From the NCBI RefSeq assembly GCF_000169335.1, contig NZ_AAXW01000014.1, positions 1-64,000 of the forward strand: DNA of 64,000 bases. The letters are read 5' to 3'. The position numbers were made by a program, and so were the translations under genes. Source of the DNA: Crocosphaera chwakensis CCY0110. GTDB lineage: Bacteria > Cyanobacteriota > Cyanobacteriia > Cyanobacteriales > Microcystaceae. Below the pieces are notes generated by a model, which did not search any database, had not been told where the DNA came from, and saw nothing but the letters and a program-made list of their open reading frames with translations. Of this stretch, positions 9,595 through 19,168 are shown in pieces (within the stretch, counting starts at the first letter, position 1; each line of letters opens with the position of its first letter).

Positions 9595-9851
9595 AGCTTA
9601 TTAATCCTTAAGCGTCAGTCATCAGGGGCTATTGTATCCACCTGTAAATCTATATTAACAAGTGTAAAGTATCTTTGCAAGTATTTGACAATAAGCATTA
9701 TTTATGGTAGAGATAATTTTCAGTTTCTAACTGATTTTAGAGTTTTACGACTTATATTTAAGGCAAAATTCTTGAAAAAGAGAGAAAATATCCTGCTTAC
9801 AAAAGATACCGTCAAAATTCCAGTTATTGATCATTATAAAATACGGTAATG

Positions 9852-10832
9852 CTAAACAGATTTACACTTATCCTGAGAACTAACAACAGCAATGATAACG
9901 CCAACTAAAATAATAAAGGCTCCTATTAAAACTAAAATTGAGGGTATTTCTTGAAAGAGAAGAAACCCTAAAAAACTAGAGCCAATGGGTTCAAATAGAA
10001 TCGCTAAAGTGATCAAAGTCGGAGATACGTAACGTACCGACCAATTAATGCTAGTATGACCAATTAATTGAGAAAAAATAGCCATTAAAAGCACATAAAG
10101 ATAAACAGGATTAGGATAATTACTATAACCAGAACCAAAAACAAAAGGTAAAGGAAAAAGAAGTATAGCAGCCGTTGTATAAACAATAACACTATAACTG
10201 CTAATATTTAACCCTTCTTGTTGGGAAATCTTACCAAAAATTAAATAGAAACTAACAAATAAAGCTCCCATCAAAGCTAAGACATTACCTAACATTGGTT
10301 GATTATAAGAGTTATTAAGATCATTACCCCCCAAAGCAATCAAAATTCCCCCTAGTAAAGCAATAAAAATCCCCAAAATAGTTATTTTTTTTATTTTTTC
10401 TCCGAACCAGAACCAAGATAAAAGAGCTACCCAAATGGGATTAGTAGTGACTAAAGTAGTGGACGCAGCAATGGAAGTAAATGATAAAGAAGTAATCCAA
10501 CAAACAAAATGAAAGGCTAAAGAAAAGCCAGCACCAATGGCATAATAATAAGCTTTTACATTAGCTTTATTTTTAACTACAGTTTTCCAAGCAGGAAATA
10601 AAACAATTGAAGCAATAATTAAACGAGACGCTGCTAAAAAAAGACTAAATTCTAATCCCAATTTTCCTGAAGCTTCTAAAGCAAGACGGATAAAAATTGC
10701 CGTAGAAGAAACAGATAAAATACCAATAGTTAAGATAAAAGTAACTTGCCAAAGTTTAGGCGATCGCATGAATTTTAAACAGGAATGATCAATAGACTTT
10801 ATATTTTGTAACATACAGACTGATTGAGCCAT
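9852..10832 (-). CDS. EamA/DMT-family transporter
   Basis: 326 residues with about ten hydrophobic helices and two EamA repeats, the first including TTNPIWVALLSWFWFGEKI and the second TLAILFEPIGSSFLGFLLFQEI. Members of the drug/metabolite superfamily export amino acids, nucleobases or other metabolites; the substrate cannot be read from sequence. The start at 10832 gives a 20-residue polar lead with two Cys; an internal Met at about residue 22 is a possible alternative. Divergent from the phosphoribosyltransferase gene. Confidence 0.85.
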   Translation of the reverse strand: MAQSVCMLQNIKSIDHSCLKFMRSPKLWQVTFILTIGILSVSSTAIFIRLALEASGKLGLEFSLFLAASRLIIASIVLFPAWKTVVKNKANVKAYYYAIGAGFSLAFHFVCWITSLSFTSIAASTTLVTTNPIWVALLSWFWFGEKIKKITILGIFIALLGGILIALGGNDLNNSYNQPMLGNVLALMGALFVSFYLIFGKISQQEGLNISSYSVIVYTTAAILLFPLPFVFGSGYSNYPNPVYLYVLLMAIFSQLIGHTSINWSVRYVSPTLITLAILFEPIGSSFLGFLLFQEIPSILVLIGAFIILVGVIIAVVSSQDKCKSV

Positions 10833-10929
10833 CTGAAAATGTTACAATGAATACAATAAATAAGTTTTAATCCTAGTCAAACGCTACAAAAAAAAGTTAG
10901 GGTAAAATATAATCCAGGGGAAAAAGACC

Positions 10930-11589
10930 ATGAATAGTCGCTTTCATAATCGTACAGAAGCAGGACAACAATTAGCAGAGAAATTAAAAAGCTATAAAAA
11001 TCAAGATAATACGGTAGTTTTAGCTTTACCCAGAGGAGGGGTTCCTGTTGCTTACGAAATTGCCAAACAATTGAATCTGACCCTAGATATCTGCGTAGTT
11101 AGAAAATTAGGAGTTCTTAACCGTCCAGAACTCGCTATGGGTGCGATCGCTTTAGGAGGGGTAAGAATTCTTAATACAGATGTTATTAATTGGTCACATA
11201 TATCACCCCAAACTATAGAAGAAGTCACCTATAAAGAACAAAAAGAATTACACCGTCGAGAACAAGTTTATCGAGGAGATAAACCCTTTCCCAAAATTTA
11301 TAATCAGACCGTTATTTTAGTTGATGATGGGATTGCCACCGGTTCAACTATTAAAGCAGCGATCGCTATTATTAAAAAACAGCAAGCAAAAAAGATTATT
11401 ATTGCTGTTCCCGTCGCACCTCCTTCAGTTTGTAAAGAATTAAGGCAGGAGATTGATGAATTAGTCTGTTTAACCATGCCAGAACGTATGAATTCTATTA
11501 GTATTTGGTATGATGATTTTTCCCAAACTACTGACGAAGAAGTTTGTAGTTTGTTATTTCTTGCTCAGGAATATTCATTAACCAATTAA
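10930..11589 (+). CDS. Phosphoribosyltransferase family protein
   Basis: 219 residues with the PRPP-binding loop VILVDDGIATGSTIKAAI around residue 130 and an N-terminal ALPRGGVPVAYEIAKQL. This is the stand-alone type-I PRTase group often annotated as predicted phosphoribosyltransferase; it is not an obvious hpt, apt or pyrE, and the substrate base is unknown. A purine-rich stretch (GGGGAAAAAG) ends just before the ATG at 10930. Confidence 0.85.
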   Translation: MNSRFHNRTEAGQQLAEKLKSYKNQDNTVVLALPRGGVPVAYEIAKQLNLTLDICVVRKLGVLNRPELAMGAIALGGVRILNTDVINWSHISPQTIEEVTYKEQKELHRREQVYRGDKPFPKIYNQTVILVDDGIATGSTIKAAIAIIKKQQAKKIIIAVPVAPPSVCKELRQEIDELVCLTMPERMNSISIWYDDFSQTTDEEVCSLLFLAQEYSLTN

Positions 11590-11642
11590 TTTAAAATTAT
11601 CTCACTGAAATCTGAACTTAAGTTTTAGCAATCACTAACATC

Positions 11643-11879
11643 TCAAGCTCGATTTAAAAGGGATTCTGATAAATCAATACCTACTACCTGATAGCCTCTT
11701 TTGGCTAATTCAATAGAATGTCTTCCTGTTCCACAGCCAATATCTAAGATTCGTATATTTTTGTCACAATTGATTTCTTGTTCTATAAAATCACACTCAC
11801 TAACTGTTCCATGAGTAAACCCTTCTTGGTCGTATTTAATAGCATAATTTTCAAATAATTCTTCGTACCATTGTTTCAT
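11643..11879 (-). pseudogene. SAM-dependent methyltransferase, truncated
   Basis: Only 78 residues remain of a class-I methyltransferase. Motif I is intact (ILDIGCGTGRHSIELAKRG followed by VVGIDLSESLL) and the lead MKQWYEELFENYA is typical, but the frame stops right after LLNRA, where such proteins run on for 100-170 residues. Only about 50 bases separate the stop from the end of the neighbouring gene, so the rest is deleted rather than frameshifted. Confidence 0.8.
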
Positions 11880-12072
11880 TGTTTTGTTTTAATTTAAGTA
11901 AGATTTATAATTTTAATCAGTTTTGACACCAGTAACACTGATATGATACCCGATGAGTGATAACTGATAACTGACGACAATTCGATACAATATTGTCAAC
12001 GAGACTTAATCAAGCTAAACTCTCGAACGAACCAACCACAATTAAATGGAGTAGCTGGAGAAAAGAATAAAC

Positions 12073-14274
12073 ATGGGCAAAGTAGTCGGCATTGATCTGG
12101 GGACAACTAATTCTGTCGTTGCCGTAATGGAAGGCGGAAAGCCAGTCGTAATCGCCAACTCAGAAGGAATGCGTACTACCCCTTCTGTGGTTGGGTTTAA
12201 TAAGGATGGAGAATTAGTCGTTGGACAAATGGCCAGACGACAAGCAGTATTAAACCCCCAAAACACCTATTATGGGGTTAAACGTTTCATGGGACGAAAG
12301 TATGCAGAATTAACCCCCGAATCAAAACAAGTTCCCTACACCATTCGTCGGGACGAATACGGCAATATAAAAATTAAATGTCCTCGCCTCAAACGAGACT
12401 TTGCCCCCGAAGAAATCTCGGCTAAAATTCTCCGTAAATTAGCAGAAGAAGCAGAACGCTACCTAGGAGAACCCGTCACCAGCGCAGTGATCACCGTTCC
12501 TGCTTATTTTAATGACTCTCAACGCCAGGCTACTAGAGACGCAGGTAGAATAGCAGGATTAGAAGTTTTACGCATTATTAACGAACCCACTGCAGCCTCC
12601 TTAGCCTATGGATTAGATCAACAAATATCCCAAAAAATCTTAGTCTTTGATTTAGGGGGAGGAACCTTTGATGTCTCCGTCTTAGAAGTGGGTGACGGGG
12701 TATTTGAAGTAAAATCCACCAGTGGGGATACCCAACTCGGCGGAGGAGACTTTGATAAACGAATTGTAGATTGGTTAGCCGAACAATTTTTAGAACAAGA
12801 AAAAGTAGACCTACGCCAAGATAGACAAGCTCTACAACGACTCACAGAAGCAGCAGAAAAGGCGAAAATTGAGCTATCAGGGGTCAGTGTTACCGATATT
12901 AATCTCCCCTTCATTACTGCCACCGAAGACGGGCCTAAGCACTTAGAAACCCGTCTCACACGCCCGCAATTTGAAGACCTCTGTGCTGATTTAGTGAGTC
13001 GTCTCACTCGTCCTATCAAAAGGGCTTTAAATGATGCCAGATTAAGTCCCGTACAAATTGATGAAGTGGTGTTAGTGGGTGGGGGAACCCGAATGCCCAT
13101 GATTAAAGCGTTAGTGCGGAGTTTTATCGACAAAGAACCTAACGAAAACGTCAACCCTGACGAAGTGGTAGCAGTGGGGGCAGCCATTCAATCGGGTATT
13201 TTAGCAGGGGAAGTCAAAGAAATCTTATTATTAGACGTAACCCCCCTATCCTTGGGCTTAGAAACCATAGGCGGTGTCACCAAAAAATTAATCCCTCGTA
13301 ACACTACTATTCCCGTGCGTCGTTCCGACATCTTTTCTACTGGAGAAAACAATCAAACGATGGTAGAAATTCATGTGACCCAAGGAGAAAGGGAAATGGC
13401 TAAGGATAATAAATCCTTGGGACGGTTTAAACTGACTGGCATACCGCCGGCACCGAGGGGCATTCCGCAGGTACAAGTCGCCTTTGATATTGATGCTAAC
13501 GGCATTTTACAAGTGACGGCCCGCGATCGCACTACCGGTAGAGAACAAAGTGTGGTCATTCAAGGGGCTTCAACCCTCAGCGAAGGGGAAATTAACCGCA
13601 TGATCCAAGAAGCCAGCGAATTTGCTGAAGAAGATCGACAACGGAGAGAACGGATCGAAAAACGCAACAAGGCTAAAGCCTTAACAGATCAGGCATTACG
13701 GCGTTTAAAAGACGTGACTCTAGACTTTGGCACTCAATTTACCAGTGGGTATCGTCGTCAAATTGAATCCTTGAATGCAGAGATTCTCGACAGTTTGGAT
13801 AAAGATGACGAAAGACGCTTAGATCGAGCGCAAGCCGACTTACAAGATGTTTTATATGAATTGAACCGAGAAGTCCGCTTACAGTACGACGATGAAGAAG
13901 ACGAGGGCATTTTTGAGTCCATTCGTAAGACCTTAACAGGGGATGATGACGATGACTATCCCTATACAACCCGTCGAGGAACTTATGGGGATGATTATGG
14001 TACGCCTCGTTACCCAGAACGCCGAGACTATGGTTCTCCTCCTCCTCGCTATGATGAGCGTCAAACTTACGGTTCTCCTCCTCCTCGTTATGATCGCTAT
14101 GAAGACGAATATGACGACTGGGAAAAAGAGCGTCCCAGTCCCCGATCCCGTCGTCCCTCTTCTGAACCGCGCCCTTATCCCCCCAGAGAGTCTGATGCTT
14201 ACTATACTCGCGATCGCTCCCGTCGTATTCCAGCAGAAAATCAATGGGATGAAGAGGACGATGATTGGTTCTAA
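12073..14274 (+). CDS. dnaK: Hsp70 chaperone DnaK (DnaK3-like, long C-terminal tail)
   Basis: 733 residues. The ATPase domain begins VVGIDLGTTNSVVAV and carries IINEPTAASLAYG and FDLGGGTFDVSVLEVG; the substrate-binding domain has LLDVTPLSLGLET. From about residue 620 the tail is not the EEVKE type end: it is an acidic run followed by Tyr/Pro/Arg-rich repeats (YGSPPPRYDERQ, YGSPPPRYDRY) ending EEDDDWF. A long tail with dnaJ directly downstream matches the cyanobacterial DnaK3/DnaJ pair, in which DnaK3 is reported to be thylakoid-associated and essential. It probably forms an operon with the dnaJ gene 62 bases downstream. Confidence 0.95.
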   Translation: MGKVVGIDLGTTNSVVAVMEGGKPVVIANSEGMRTTPSVVGFNKDGELVVGQMARRQAVLNPQNTYYGVKRFMGRKYAELTPESKQVPYTIRRDEYGNIKIKCPRLKRDFAPEEISAKILRKLAEEAERYLGEPVTSAVITVPAYFNDSQRQATRDAGRIAGLEVLRIINEPTAASLAYGLDQQISQKILVFDLGGGTFDVSVLEVGDGVFEVKSTSGDTQLGGGDFDKRIVDWLAEQFLEQEKVDLRQDRQALQRLTEAAEKAKIELSGVSVTDINLPFITATEDGPKHLETRLTRPQFEDLCADLVSRLTRPIKRALNDARLSPVQIDEVVLVGGGTRMPMIKALVRSFIDKEPNENVNPDEVVAVGAAIQSGILAGEVKEILLLDVTPLSLGLETIGGVTKKLIPRNTTIPVRRSDIFSTGENNQTMVEIHVTQGEREMAKDNKSLGRFKLTGIPPAPRGIPQVQVAFDIDANGILQVTARDRTTGREQSVVIQGASTLSEGEINRMIQEASEFAEEDRQRRERIEKRNKAKALTDQALRRLKDVTLDFGTQFTSGYRRQIESLNAEILDSLDKDDERRLDRAQADLQDVLYELNREVRLQYDDEEDEGIFESIRKTLTGDDDDDYPYTTRRGTYGDDYGTPRYPERRDYGSPPPRYDERQTYGSPPPRYDRYEDEYDDWEKERPSPRSRRPSSEPRPYPPRESDAYYTRDRSRRIPAENQWDEEDDDWF

Positions 14275-14336
14275 AGTCTTAAGACCATTAAAATAAAAAT
14301 TCTGACCCGATTCTCATTCCCGTTTTATACTGATAT

Positions 14337-15213
14337 ATGCAGCAACTTCGTAACTACTATGCCATTTTAGGGGTTTCTAAAGATGCCAGTGCCGAGGAGA
14401 TCAAAAAATCTTTTCGTAAACTCGCTCGGCAGTATCATCCTGATGTCAACCCAGGAGATACAACAGCAGAGGAAAAATTTAAGAGTATTAACGAAGCCTA
14501 CGATATTTTATCCGATGAGACAAAACGGGCTGATTATGATCGGGTGCGTTTCGGCAAAACCAAACGCCGTCCCCCTCGTCCCCAACCTCGCCCCTCTCGT
14601 AATGGCAATAGCAGCAGTTACAGTCGGGATAGTGAGTTTTGGCGGTTTCAAGACTATAACCCCGGCAGTACCAAACGAGCAAAAGTAGTTAACCCTTCTC
14701 GCAGCGCAAGGGATGTCGAAGCCAAGTTAAATATTCCGCTAGAAAAAGCGTATCGAGGGGGACGGGAGCGCATTCGCCTCGAAGACGGGCGATCGCTAGA
14801 AGTAGATATGCCATCCGGAATGATCGATGGTCAGAAAATTCGTCTCAAAGGCCAAGGATTACAAGGGGGGATCTTTATCTAAAAATTACCATTACCCCTC
14901 ACACTTTTTTGAGTTACGAGGCAGTGATATTGCTTGTCGAGTGCCTGTAACCCCCAGTGAAGCTATTTTAGGGGGTTCGGTAGAAGTTCCCACTATTGAT
15001 GGGTTAGTTAAAATGACTGTACCTAAAGGGGTTCGTCCTGGCCAACGGTTAAGGTTAGCAAATAAAGGGTATCCTGATGCTTCGGGAAAACGGGGGGATC
15101 AACTGGTAGAAATACAAATTGCTATTCCTTCAGAAGTTAGTGATGAAGAAATCGCTTTATATCAGCAAATTCGGGAAAAAGAAAAATTTAACCCTCGTCA
15201 ACATTGGTTATAA
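14337..15213 (+). pseudogene. dnaJ: DnaJ co-chaperone, interrupted by two single-base frameshifts
   Basis: The J domain is complete (YYAILGVSKDASAEEIKKSF, HPD at about 37-39) and is followed by an Arg/Pro/Ser linker and C-terminal domain I. The frame ends at 14882 after LKGQGLQGG. Adding one G to the G6 run at 14865-14870 restores GDLYLKITITPHT, the family consensus; adding one T to the T6 run at 14915-14920 then restores FFELRGSDIACRVPVTP, which continues cleanly to the stop at 15213. So all 293 residues are present in three frames. It lacks the zinc-finger Cys repeats, like CbpA-type DnaJ. Either a recent pseudogene or two homopolymer read errors. Confidence 0.85.
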
Positions 15214-15463
15214 ACTGATAATAAATATCTAGAAGTCAATGAAGGTAAAAGGGAGAACGTCTTATTTAATTTTTATTTTTAACTTAATTATAGGATTAAC
15301 TATAGTTAGCTAATCCTTCAAAAACTTTGTTTCGAGTGGCTCTGTTAAGGGAACGCGCACCAAGAAAATTGCTTACTTTTCTACATCCTCTGAATTTTCA
15401 AACTGTGACTTCCGAAATTTTATCCTTTTAATTCCGCCTACCTACTTAGAAACTTTTAAAACT

Positions 15464-15754
15464 ATGACCACCATAGAAACCCAACTAAATATAATCATTA
15501 ATCCTGACAAGTTAGAAAGATTGAAAAACAAAGTCAGGGATGAGGGAAAAACTCTCGATGACGTAATTAACGAGTTAATTGATGCTTATCTCGCTGATAC
15601 TCACCCAGACAGTTTAAATAATGCGATCGCAAATCATCCCACTATCCAATCAATGAAAAGCGACATTGATAAACTGGGTAGTTATTTGGATGGGTTAACG
15701 AGAGTAATTCAGGATATAAAAGTAGAGCAACTTTCATCAATGAATAATGAATAA
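15464..15754 (+). CDS. Small helical protein, possible ribbon-helix-helix-like
   Basis: 96 residues, predicted mostly helical and charged. The segment LNIIINPDKLERLKNKVRDE followed by GKTLDDVINELIDAYLA has the spacing of a ribbon-helix-helix DNA-binding fold, with a coiled-coil-like C-terminus. That would suit an antitoxin or small regulator, but no toxin-like partner is adjacent. Its stop codon directly abuts the stop codon of the convergent GH116 gene. Confidence 0.55.
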   Translation: MTTIETQLNIIINPDKLERLKNKVRDEGKTLDDVINELIDAYLADTHPDSLNNAIANHPTIQSMKSDIDKLGSYLDGLTRVIQDIKVEQLSSMNNE

Positions 15755-18169
15755 TTACTTCGTTTTACTTAATTGATAATAAATCCCCCAAATAGCCATC
15801 GCCCTCAAATAATGACACGCTCTAAAGGTTCCGACGGCGGTTATAGCTTCAGGAGTCCGAAACTGTAAGCCATTTTCATATACTTGTTTAACCACAGCTT
15901 CAGTTAATTTTAAGGCTTCATCTTTCATGCCCATTTGTATTAAGAAAGAGGCTAAACCAAAATTAATTCCCGTCCAAACTTCTTGGGGATGGGTTGAGTT
16001 CGGATCTTCTGGAGTTCCATCAGGTTTCATGCCATTTGCTGCTCCATATTTTCCGTTTTGAAACTTTAAGAAACAAGCTTCATAAACTTTCTTTAACGCT
16101 GATAGCGCATATTGATTTTCAACCACATCAGGCAAACCCAATAAACGAGCATAAAATTGACCCGATAATTGATCTGCCATCACCACATCAGACCCGCTTT
16201 CACTATCTAATTTATAGTATTCTCCATTCCATAAAGTGCTATGATAAACCGAGCGAGATTGTTGTAACCAATTCTGATATTTATCCAATTCCTTTTCAAT
16301 ACATTCAGGATAATTTTTGGGTTCTAATTGTGGATTGTTGGGGCGATTTTCTAATAAGATTTCTCCTATCTTTATAGCAGCTTCTAAAGCAGCGATCCAT
16401 AATGCTCCACAATAAGCGCTCATTCCCCTTAATTCCCAGTCATCAAATGTCTGATCCGGTGCGCCAGAATTTTCGGGAATACCATCATTATCTAAATCAA
16501 ATTCTTTAAGATAGTTTAATGCTTCTGGAACCGCTTCCCAACATTCCCAAAGGAATTCGATATCATCTGCTCCTGTTAACAAAAAATCCCGATAAACTTG
16601 CAAGACAAAATCGCTACCTAAATCCTTCCAAAGATTACAATCTTGATAGCTTGTATAATTTGTTTTTTCCCAAGGATGTTCATTCGGCGCACCTAAATCA
16701 TGAGGCGTTGCACCCTTAGCTTTTCTGATGCCTTCAGCTTGGTTATAACCAATGATTCTAATGGTATCATCACTACTAGGAATTGCCCGTGCAAATGCTT
16801 CTATGACTGCTTTTTCTAAGCGAGGCCATAACATTAGTAACCCAAACGATCCATATAATCTTACATCTAAGCTTTCATACCAACGATAATCCATACATTC
16901 TAAGACACCAAATTGTCCGATAGGATCAGTCTCAGATGCTGCTGTCCAAATTGTTCCGCCATCGGTTAATAAGTATAATTCGTTGAAAAGTGCCATCTTA
17001 AACCAGTTGGGCAAATCCTTCTGTTTTAAGATAGAATTATGCCATTCTTCTACTTGATCTCGCCACACATCAGAATGTTTTAAAGCGGTTCTTACCATTG
17101 CCCAACCATTTTGACCATTGCGACCAAAAAAGTCAGTATAACGCCGATAAGATTGAATCCCTTGAGCAAATTCTGTTACGGGTAAATCCCAGGCTAAAAT
17201 GAAGGGAATTTTTTTGACTCTTCCTGGCTTAATCGTAAAACGAATTGCCATAGCTGCTGCAATTTGTTCTCCGGGTTCAGCAGGGGTTTCATCTTCTTGA
17301 TCTGGCAATGATCCATTCATAGCAAAATAGTCCCAAACCTCTGAACCATCACCATTTGGATTCCATTTTCCGAGATAAAAAACCTCTACACTAGGATTAG
17401 TAACACTAGCGATACAGATTTGTCCTTCTCCCTCTTGTACTTGTTCATGGGGTTGTAATCTATTGAGAATAAAACCCACCCGAAAATTATCTTGTATCCA
17501 CTGATTAAAATTGCCGGTACTATGACCCCATCTCGGTTGATATTCATACTCTGGACTACCGTCATCCCTAACAGTAATTTCAGGGGATTTAATCGCATTA
17601 GTAAACCAACCGACAATATTTTGCCAAGTCAGCATAATACTGAGGGTTATGGGTTTATCAGTGGGGTTTTTTATCGTCCATTCAAATACTCCAATGGGAT
17701 AACTGGTTTCTTGATAGTTATTCGGAATAATGGGAGAAAATTGTTCACAATAAATTTCGGTTTGAAACACTCCTTCGTACTGATACCAACTACAGGGATA
17801 AAGAGCCGAATAACTTCCTTTTTCTTGGGGATACCAAGACCAACGAGACAGGGTATTATCTTCTGGGGGTTCCGTAGACAAAGCATAAGCTTGTGCTGTC
17901 CCATCTTCTAACTGTTCAAAAATACTAAATTGGCAAGATGGGATACTTTTAAAAATGTGTTCCCCCCCATCCAAATGCCAGAGGTTAAAATCACCACGAG
18001 GCGATCGCCCAATACAACCGGCTCCAAACCCACCGAGAGGCATTCCGTGCCAGGGGCCGTCATCTAAATTACTAGCATAGCGTACTGTATAGGGATGATC
18101 CCATCCTTGACCGATAGGACGTTTCCAAGCGCAAGAAGGGATGTTTGGGAGGGAAAATAAAGTCTTCAT
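15755..18169 (-). CDS. GH116 family beta-glucosidase (GBA2/non-lysosomal glucosylceramidase type)
   Basis: About 804 residues from the ATG at 18169; an in-frame TTG at 18220 would add 17 residues. The N-terminal domain has the family signature WHGMPLGGFGAGCIGRSPRG. The catalytic domain shows LFNELYLLTDGGTIW, where Glu397 matches the nucleophile of GH116 enzymes, and PDQTFDDWELRGMSAYCG, where Asp576 matches the acid/base. No signal peptide, so probably cytosolic. Family members hydrolyse beta-glucosides, glucosylceramide in animals; the cyanobacterial substrate is unknown, glucosylated lipids being one possibility. Confidence 0.9.
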   Translation of the reverse strand: MKTLFSLPNIPSCAWKRPIGQGWDHPYTVRYASNLDDGPWHGMPLGGFGAGCIGRSPRGDFNLWHLDGGEHIFKSIPSCQFSIFEQLEDGTAQAYALSTEPPEDNTLSRWSWYPQEKGSYSALYPCSWYQYEGVFQTEIYCEQFSPIIPNNYQETSYPIGVFEWTIKNPTDKPITLSIMLTWQNIVGWFTNAIKSPEITVRDDGSPEYEYQPRWGHSTGNFNQWIQDNFRVGFILNRLQPHEQVQEGEGQICIASVTNPSVEVFYLGKWNPNGDGSEVWDYFAMNGSLPDQEDETPAEPGEQIAAAMAIRFTIKPGRVKKIPFILAWDLPVTEFAQGIQSYRRYTDFFGRNGQNGWAMVRTALKHSDVWRDQVEEWHNSILKQKDLPNWFKMALFNELYLLTDGGTIWTAASETDPIGQFGVLECMDYRWYESLDVRLYGSFGLLMLWPRLEKAVIEAFARAIPSSDDTIRIIGYNQAEGIRKAKGATPHDLGAPNEHPWEKTNYTSYQDCNLWKDLGSDFVLQVYRDFLLTGADDIEFLWECWEAVPEALNYLKEFDLDNDGIPENSGAPDQTFDDWELRGMSAYCGALWIAALEAAIKIGEILLENRPNNPQLEPKNYPECIEKELDKYQNWLQQSRSVYHSTLWNGEYYKLDSESGSDVVMADQLSGQFYARLLGLPDVVENQYALSALKKVYEACFLKFQNGKYGAANGMKPDGTPEDPNSTHPQEVWTGINFGLASFLIQMGMKDEALKLTEAVVKQVYENGLQFRTPEAITAVGTFRACHYLRAMAIWGIYYQLSKTK

Positions 18170-18226
18170 GGGATCATATTTTAGAACAGGAAGGTCATTC
18201 AGAACAGTAAGCAAAATCAACCTTAT

Positions 18227-19030
18227 TTAAGCAGGGGTGGGTAAACTTTCTAAATAACGAAGAAATTCTAGTAATTCTTCATCGGATAGCACTTGACGAG
18301 ATCGCTTTCCGTAAGTTTTGATTAAATATTCTCGACCTTGTTCGGTTGTCCATTTTAATCGTTTTAATTCTGCGTTAGAACGGGCAATAATTTCAGAAAA
18401 ATCAAGCTCTTCTTCTTCCACCATCGGCGGATTTTCTTCTATTTCTGGTTCTTTAATAGGTTCAGGCGTAGGAATATTGTTTTCTTTGATTTCTGTTTCT
18501 TCTATTTTTGTTTCTGTGGGAGTGACAGGAATGGGCAAAGGTTTTTCTTCAATTTCTGGTTCAACTGGTGATGTTTTTTTAGCGTTTGATGTAGATTTTA
18601 CTTGTTTTTTAGGCGATTTGGTTGGGGTTTCAGTGGTTGTTTTAGTTGAGGGTGGTATTTCTTTTTCTATCTCTTTAGGTTCTTCTTTCTTAGTTACTTT
18701 AGTAACGGGTTCAATGGGTTTTTCTGGGGGAGGGGATGCAACTTCAATGTTGGGTTTGGGTTGACTGGTTTCTTGAGGTGAAGGGGAAGATTGAGCGATT
18801 ACTTTTTCTACTTTTTCCGTAGGTTTATGATCTAGTTCAAGACTTTTTAATGCTCTTTCCCTAGCTCGATCTTCTGCTGTTTCAATGTTGTTATCGGCTG
18901 CTAATCCTGTCCCTAATGTTACACCATTATTCTGTAATAATACCCTGACAATATATTGACCATGATCAATGGTTACTAACTCACTCACTAAACTTCCTTC
19001 AGGATAATGTTTTCGGAATTGGCTTAACAT
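18227..19030 (-). CDS. Proline/glutamate-rich protein with conserved terminal domains
   Basis: About 267 residues from the ATG at 19030 (an in-frame TTG lies 6 bases upstream). Residues 1-65 form a compact domain (QFRKHYPEGSLVSELVTIDH, ...TAEDRARERALKSL) that recalls a double-stranded-RNA-binding-like fold. The middle (about 70-205) is Pro/Glu/Lys/Thr low complexity and surely disordered. The C-terminal 50 residues (LKRLKWTTEQGREYLIKTYG followed by KRSRQVLSDEELLEFLRYL) are a small helical domain. Function unknown. 57 bases upstream of GH116 on the same strand. Confidence 0.7.
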   Translation of the reverse strand: MLSQFRKHYPEGSLVSELVTIDHGQYIVRVLLQNNGVTLGTGLAADNNIETAEDRARERALKSLELDHKPTEKVEKVIAQSSPSPQETSQPKPNIEVASPPPEKPIEPVTKVTKKEEPKEIEKEIPPSTKTTTETPTKSPKKQVKSTSNAKKTSPVEPEIEEKPLPIPVTPTETKIEETEIKENNIPTPEPIKEPEIEENPPMVEEEELDFSEIIARSNAELKRLKWTTEQGREYLIKTYGKRSRQVLSDEELLEFLRYLESLPTPA

Positions 19031-19110
19031 AATCAATGCCTCTTTGTTCCCAGATTTTTATTAAGTTAACTTGTACTATTGTAACAGGAATTTTACTAAA
19101 TTTTAAGTAA

Positions 19111-19128
19111 CCGAGGCCATAGCCTCGG
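19111..19128 (-). terminator. Short hairpin after the PfkB kinase gene
   Basis: Perfect 7-base arms CCGAGGC/GCCTCGG with loop CATA, about 40 bases beyond the stop of the minus-strand kinase gene. A run of six A lies on the kinase side, so on the minus strand the U-run precedes the stem and the tail (UUACUUAAAAUUU) is only moderately U-rich. Confidence 0.5.
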
Positions 19129-19168
19129 AAAAAATAACAGAGGGTTGAAATTAGCTACAATTTACCCT

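Noticed and set aside
12618..13187. 189-codon open frame antisense to dnaK
   Set aside because: It is a shadow of the dnaK codon pattern, has no family resemblance, and dnaK is certain.
13943..14296. Met-rich open frame overlapping the dnaK tail
   Set aside because: Arises from the repetitive acidic/Tyr codons of DnaK read in another frame.
14337..14882. Programmed frameshift in dnaJ
   Set aside because: Two shifts at separate runs are needed, and no DnaJ is known to be expressed this way; homopolymer error or mutation is simpler.
15299..15463. Extra gene between dnaJ and the 96-residue protein
   Set aside because: No frame with a start, ribosome site and plausible composition.
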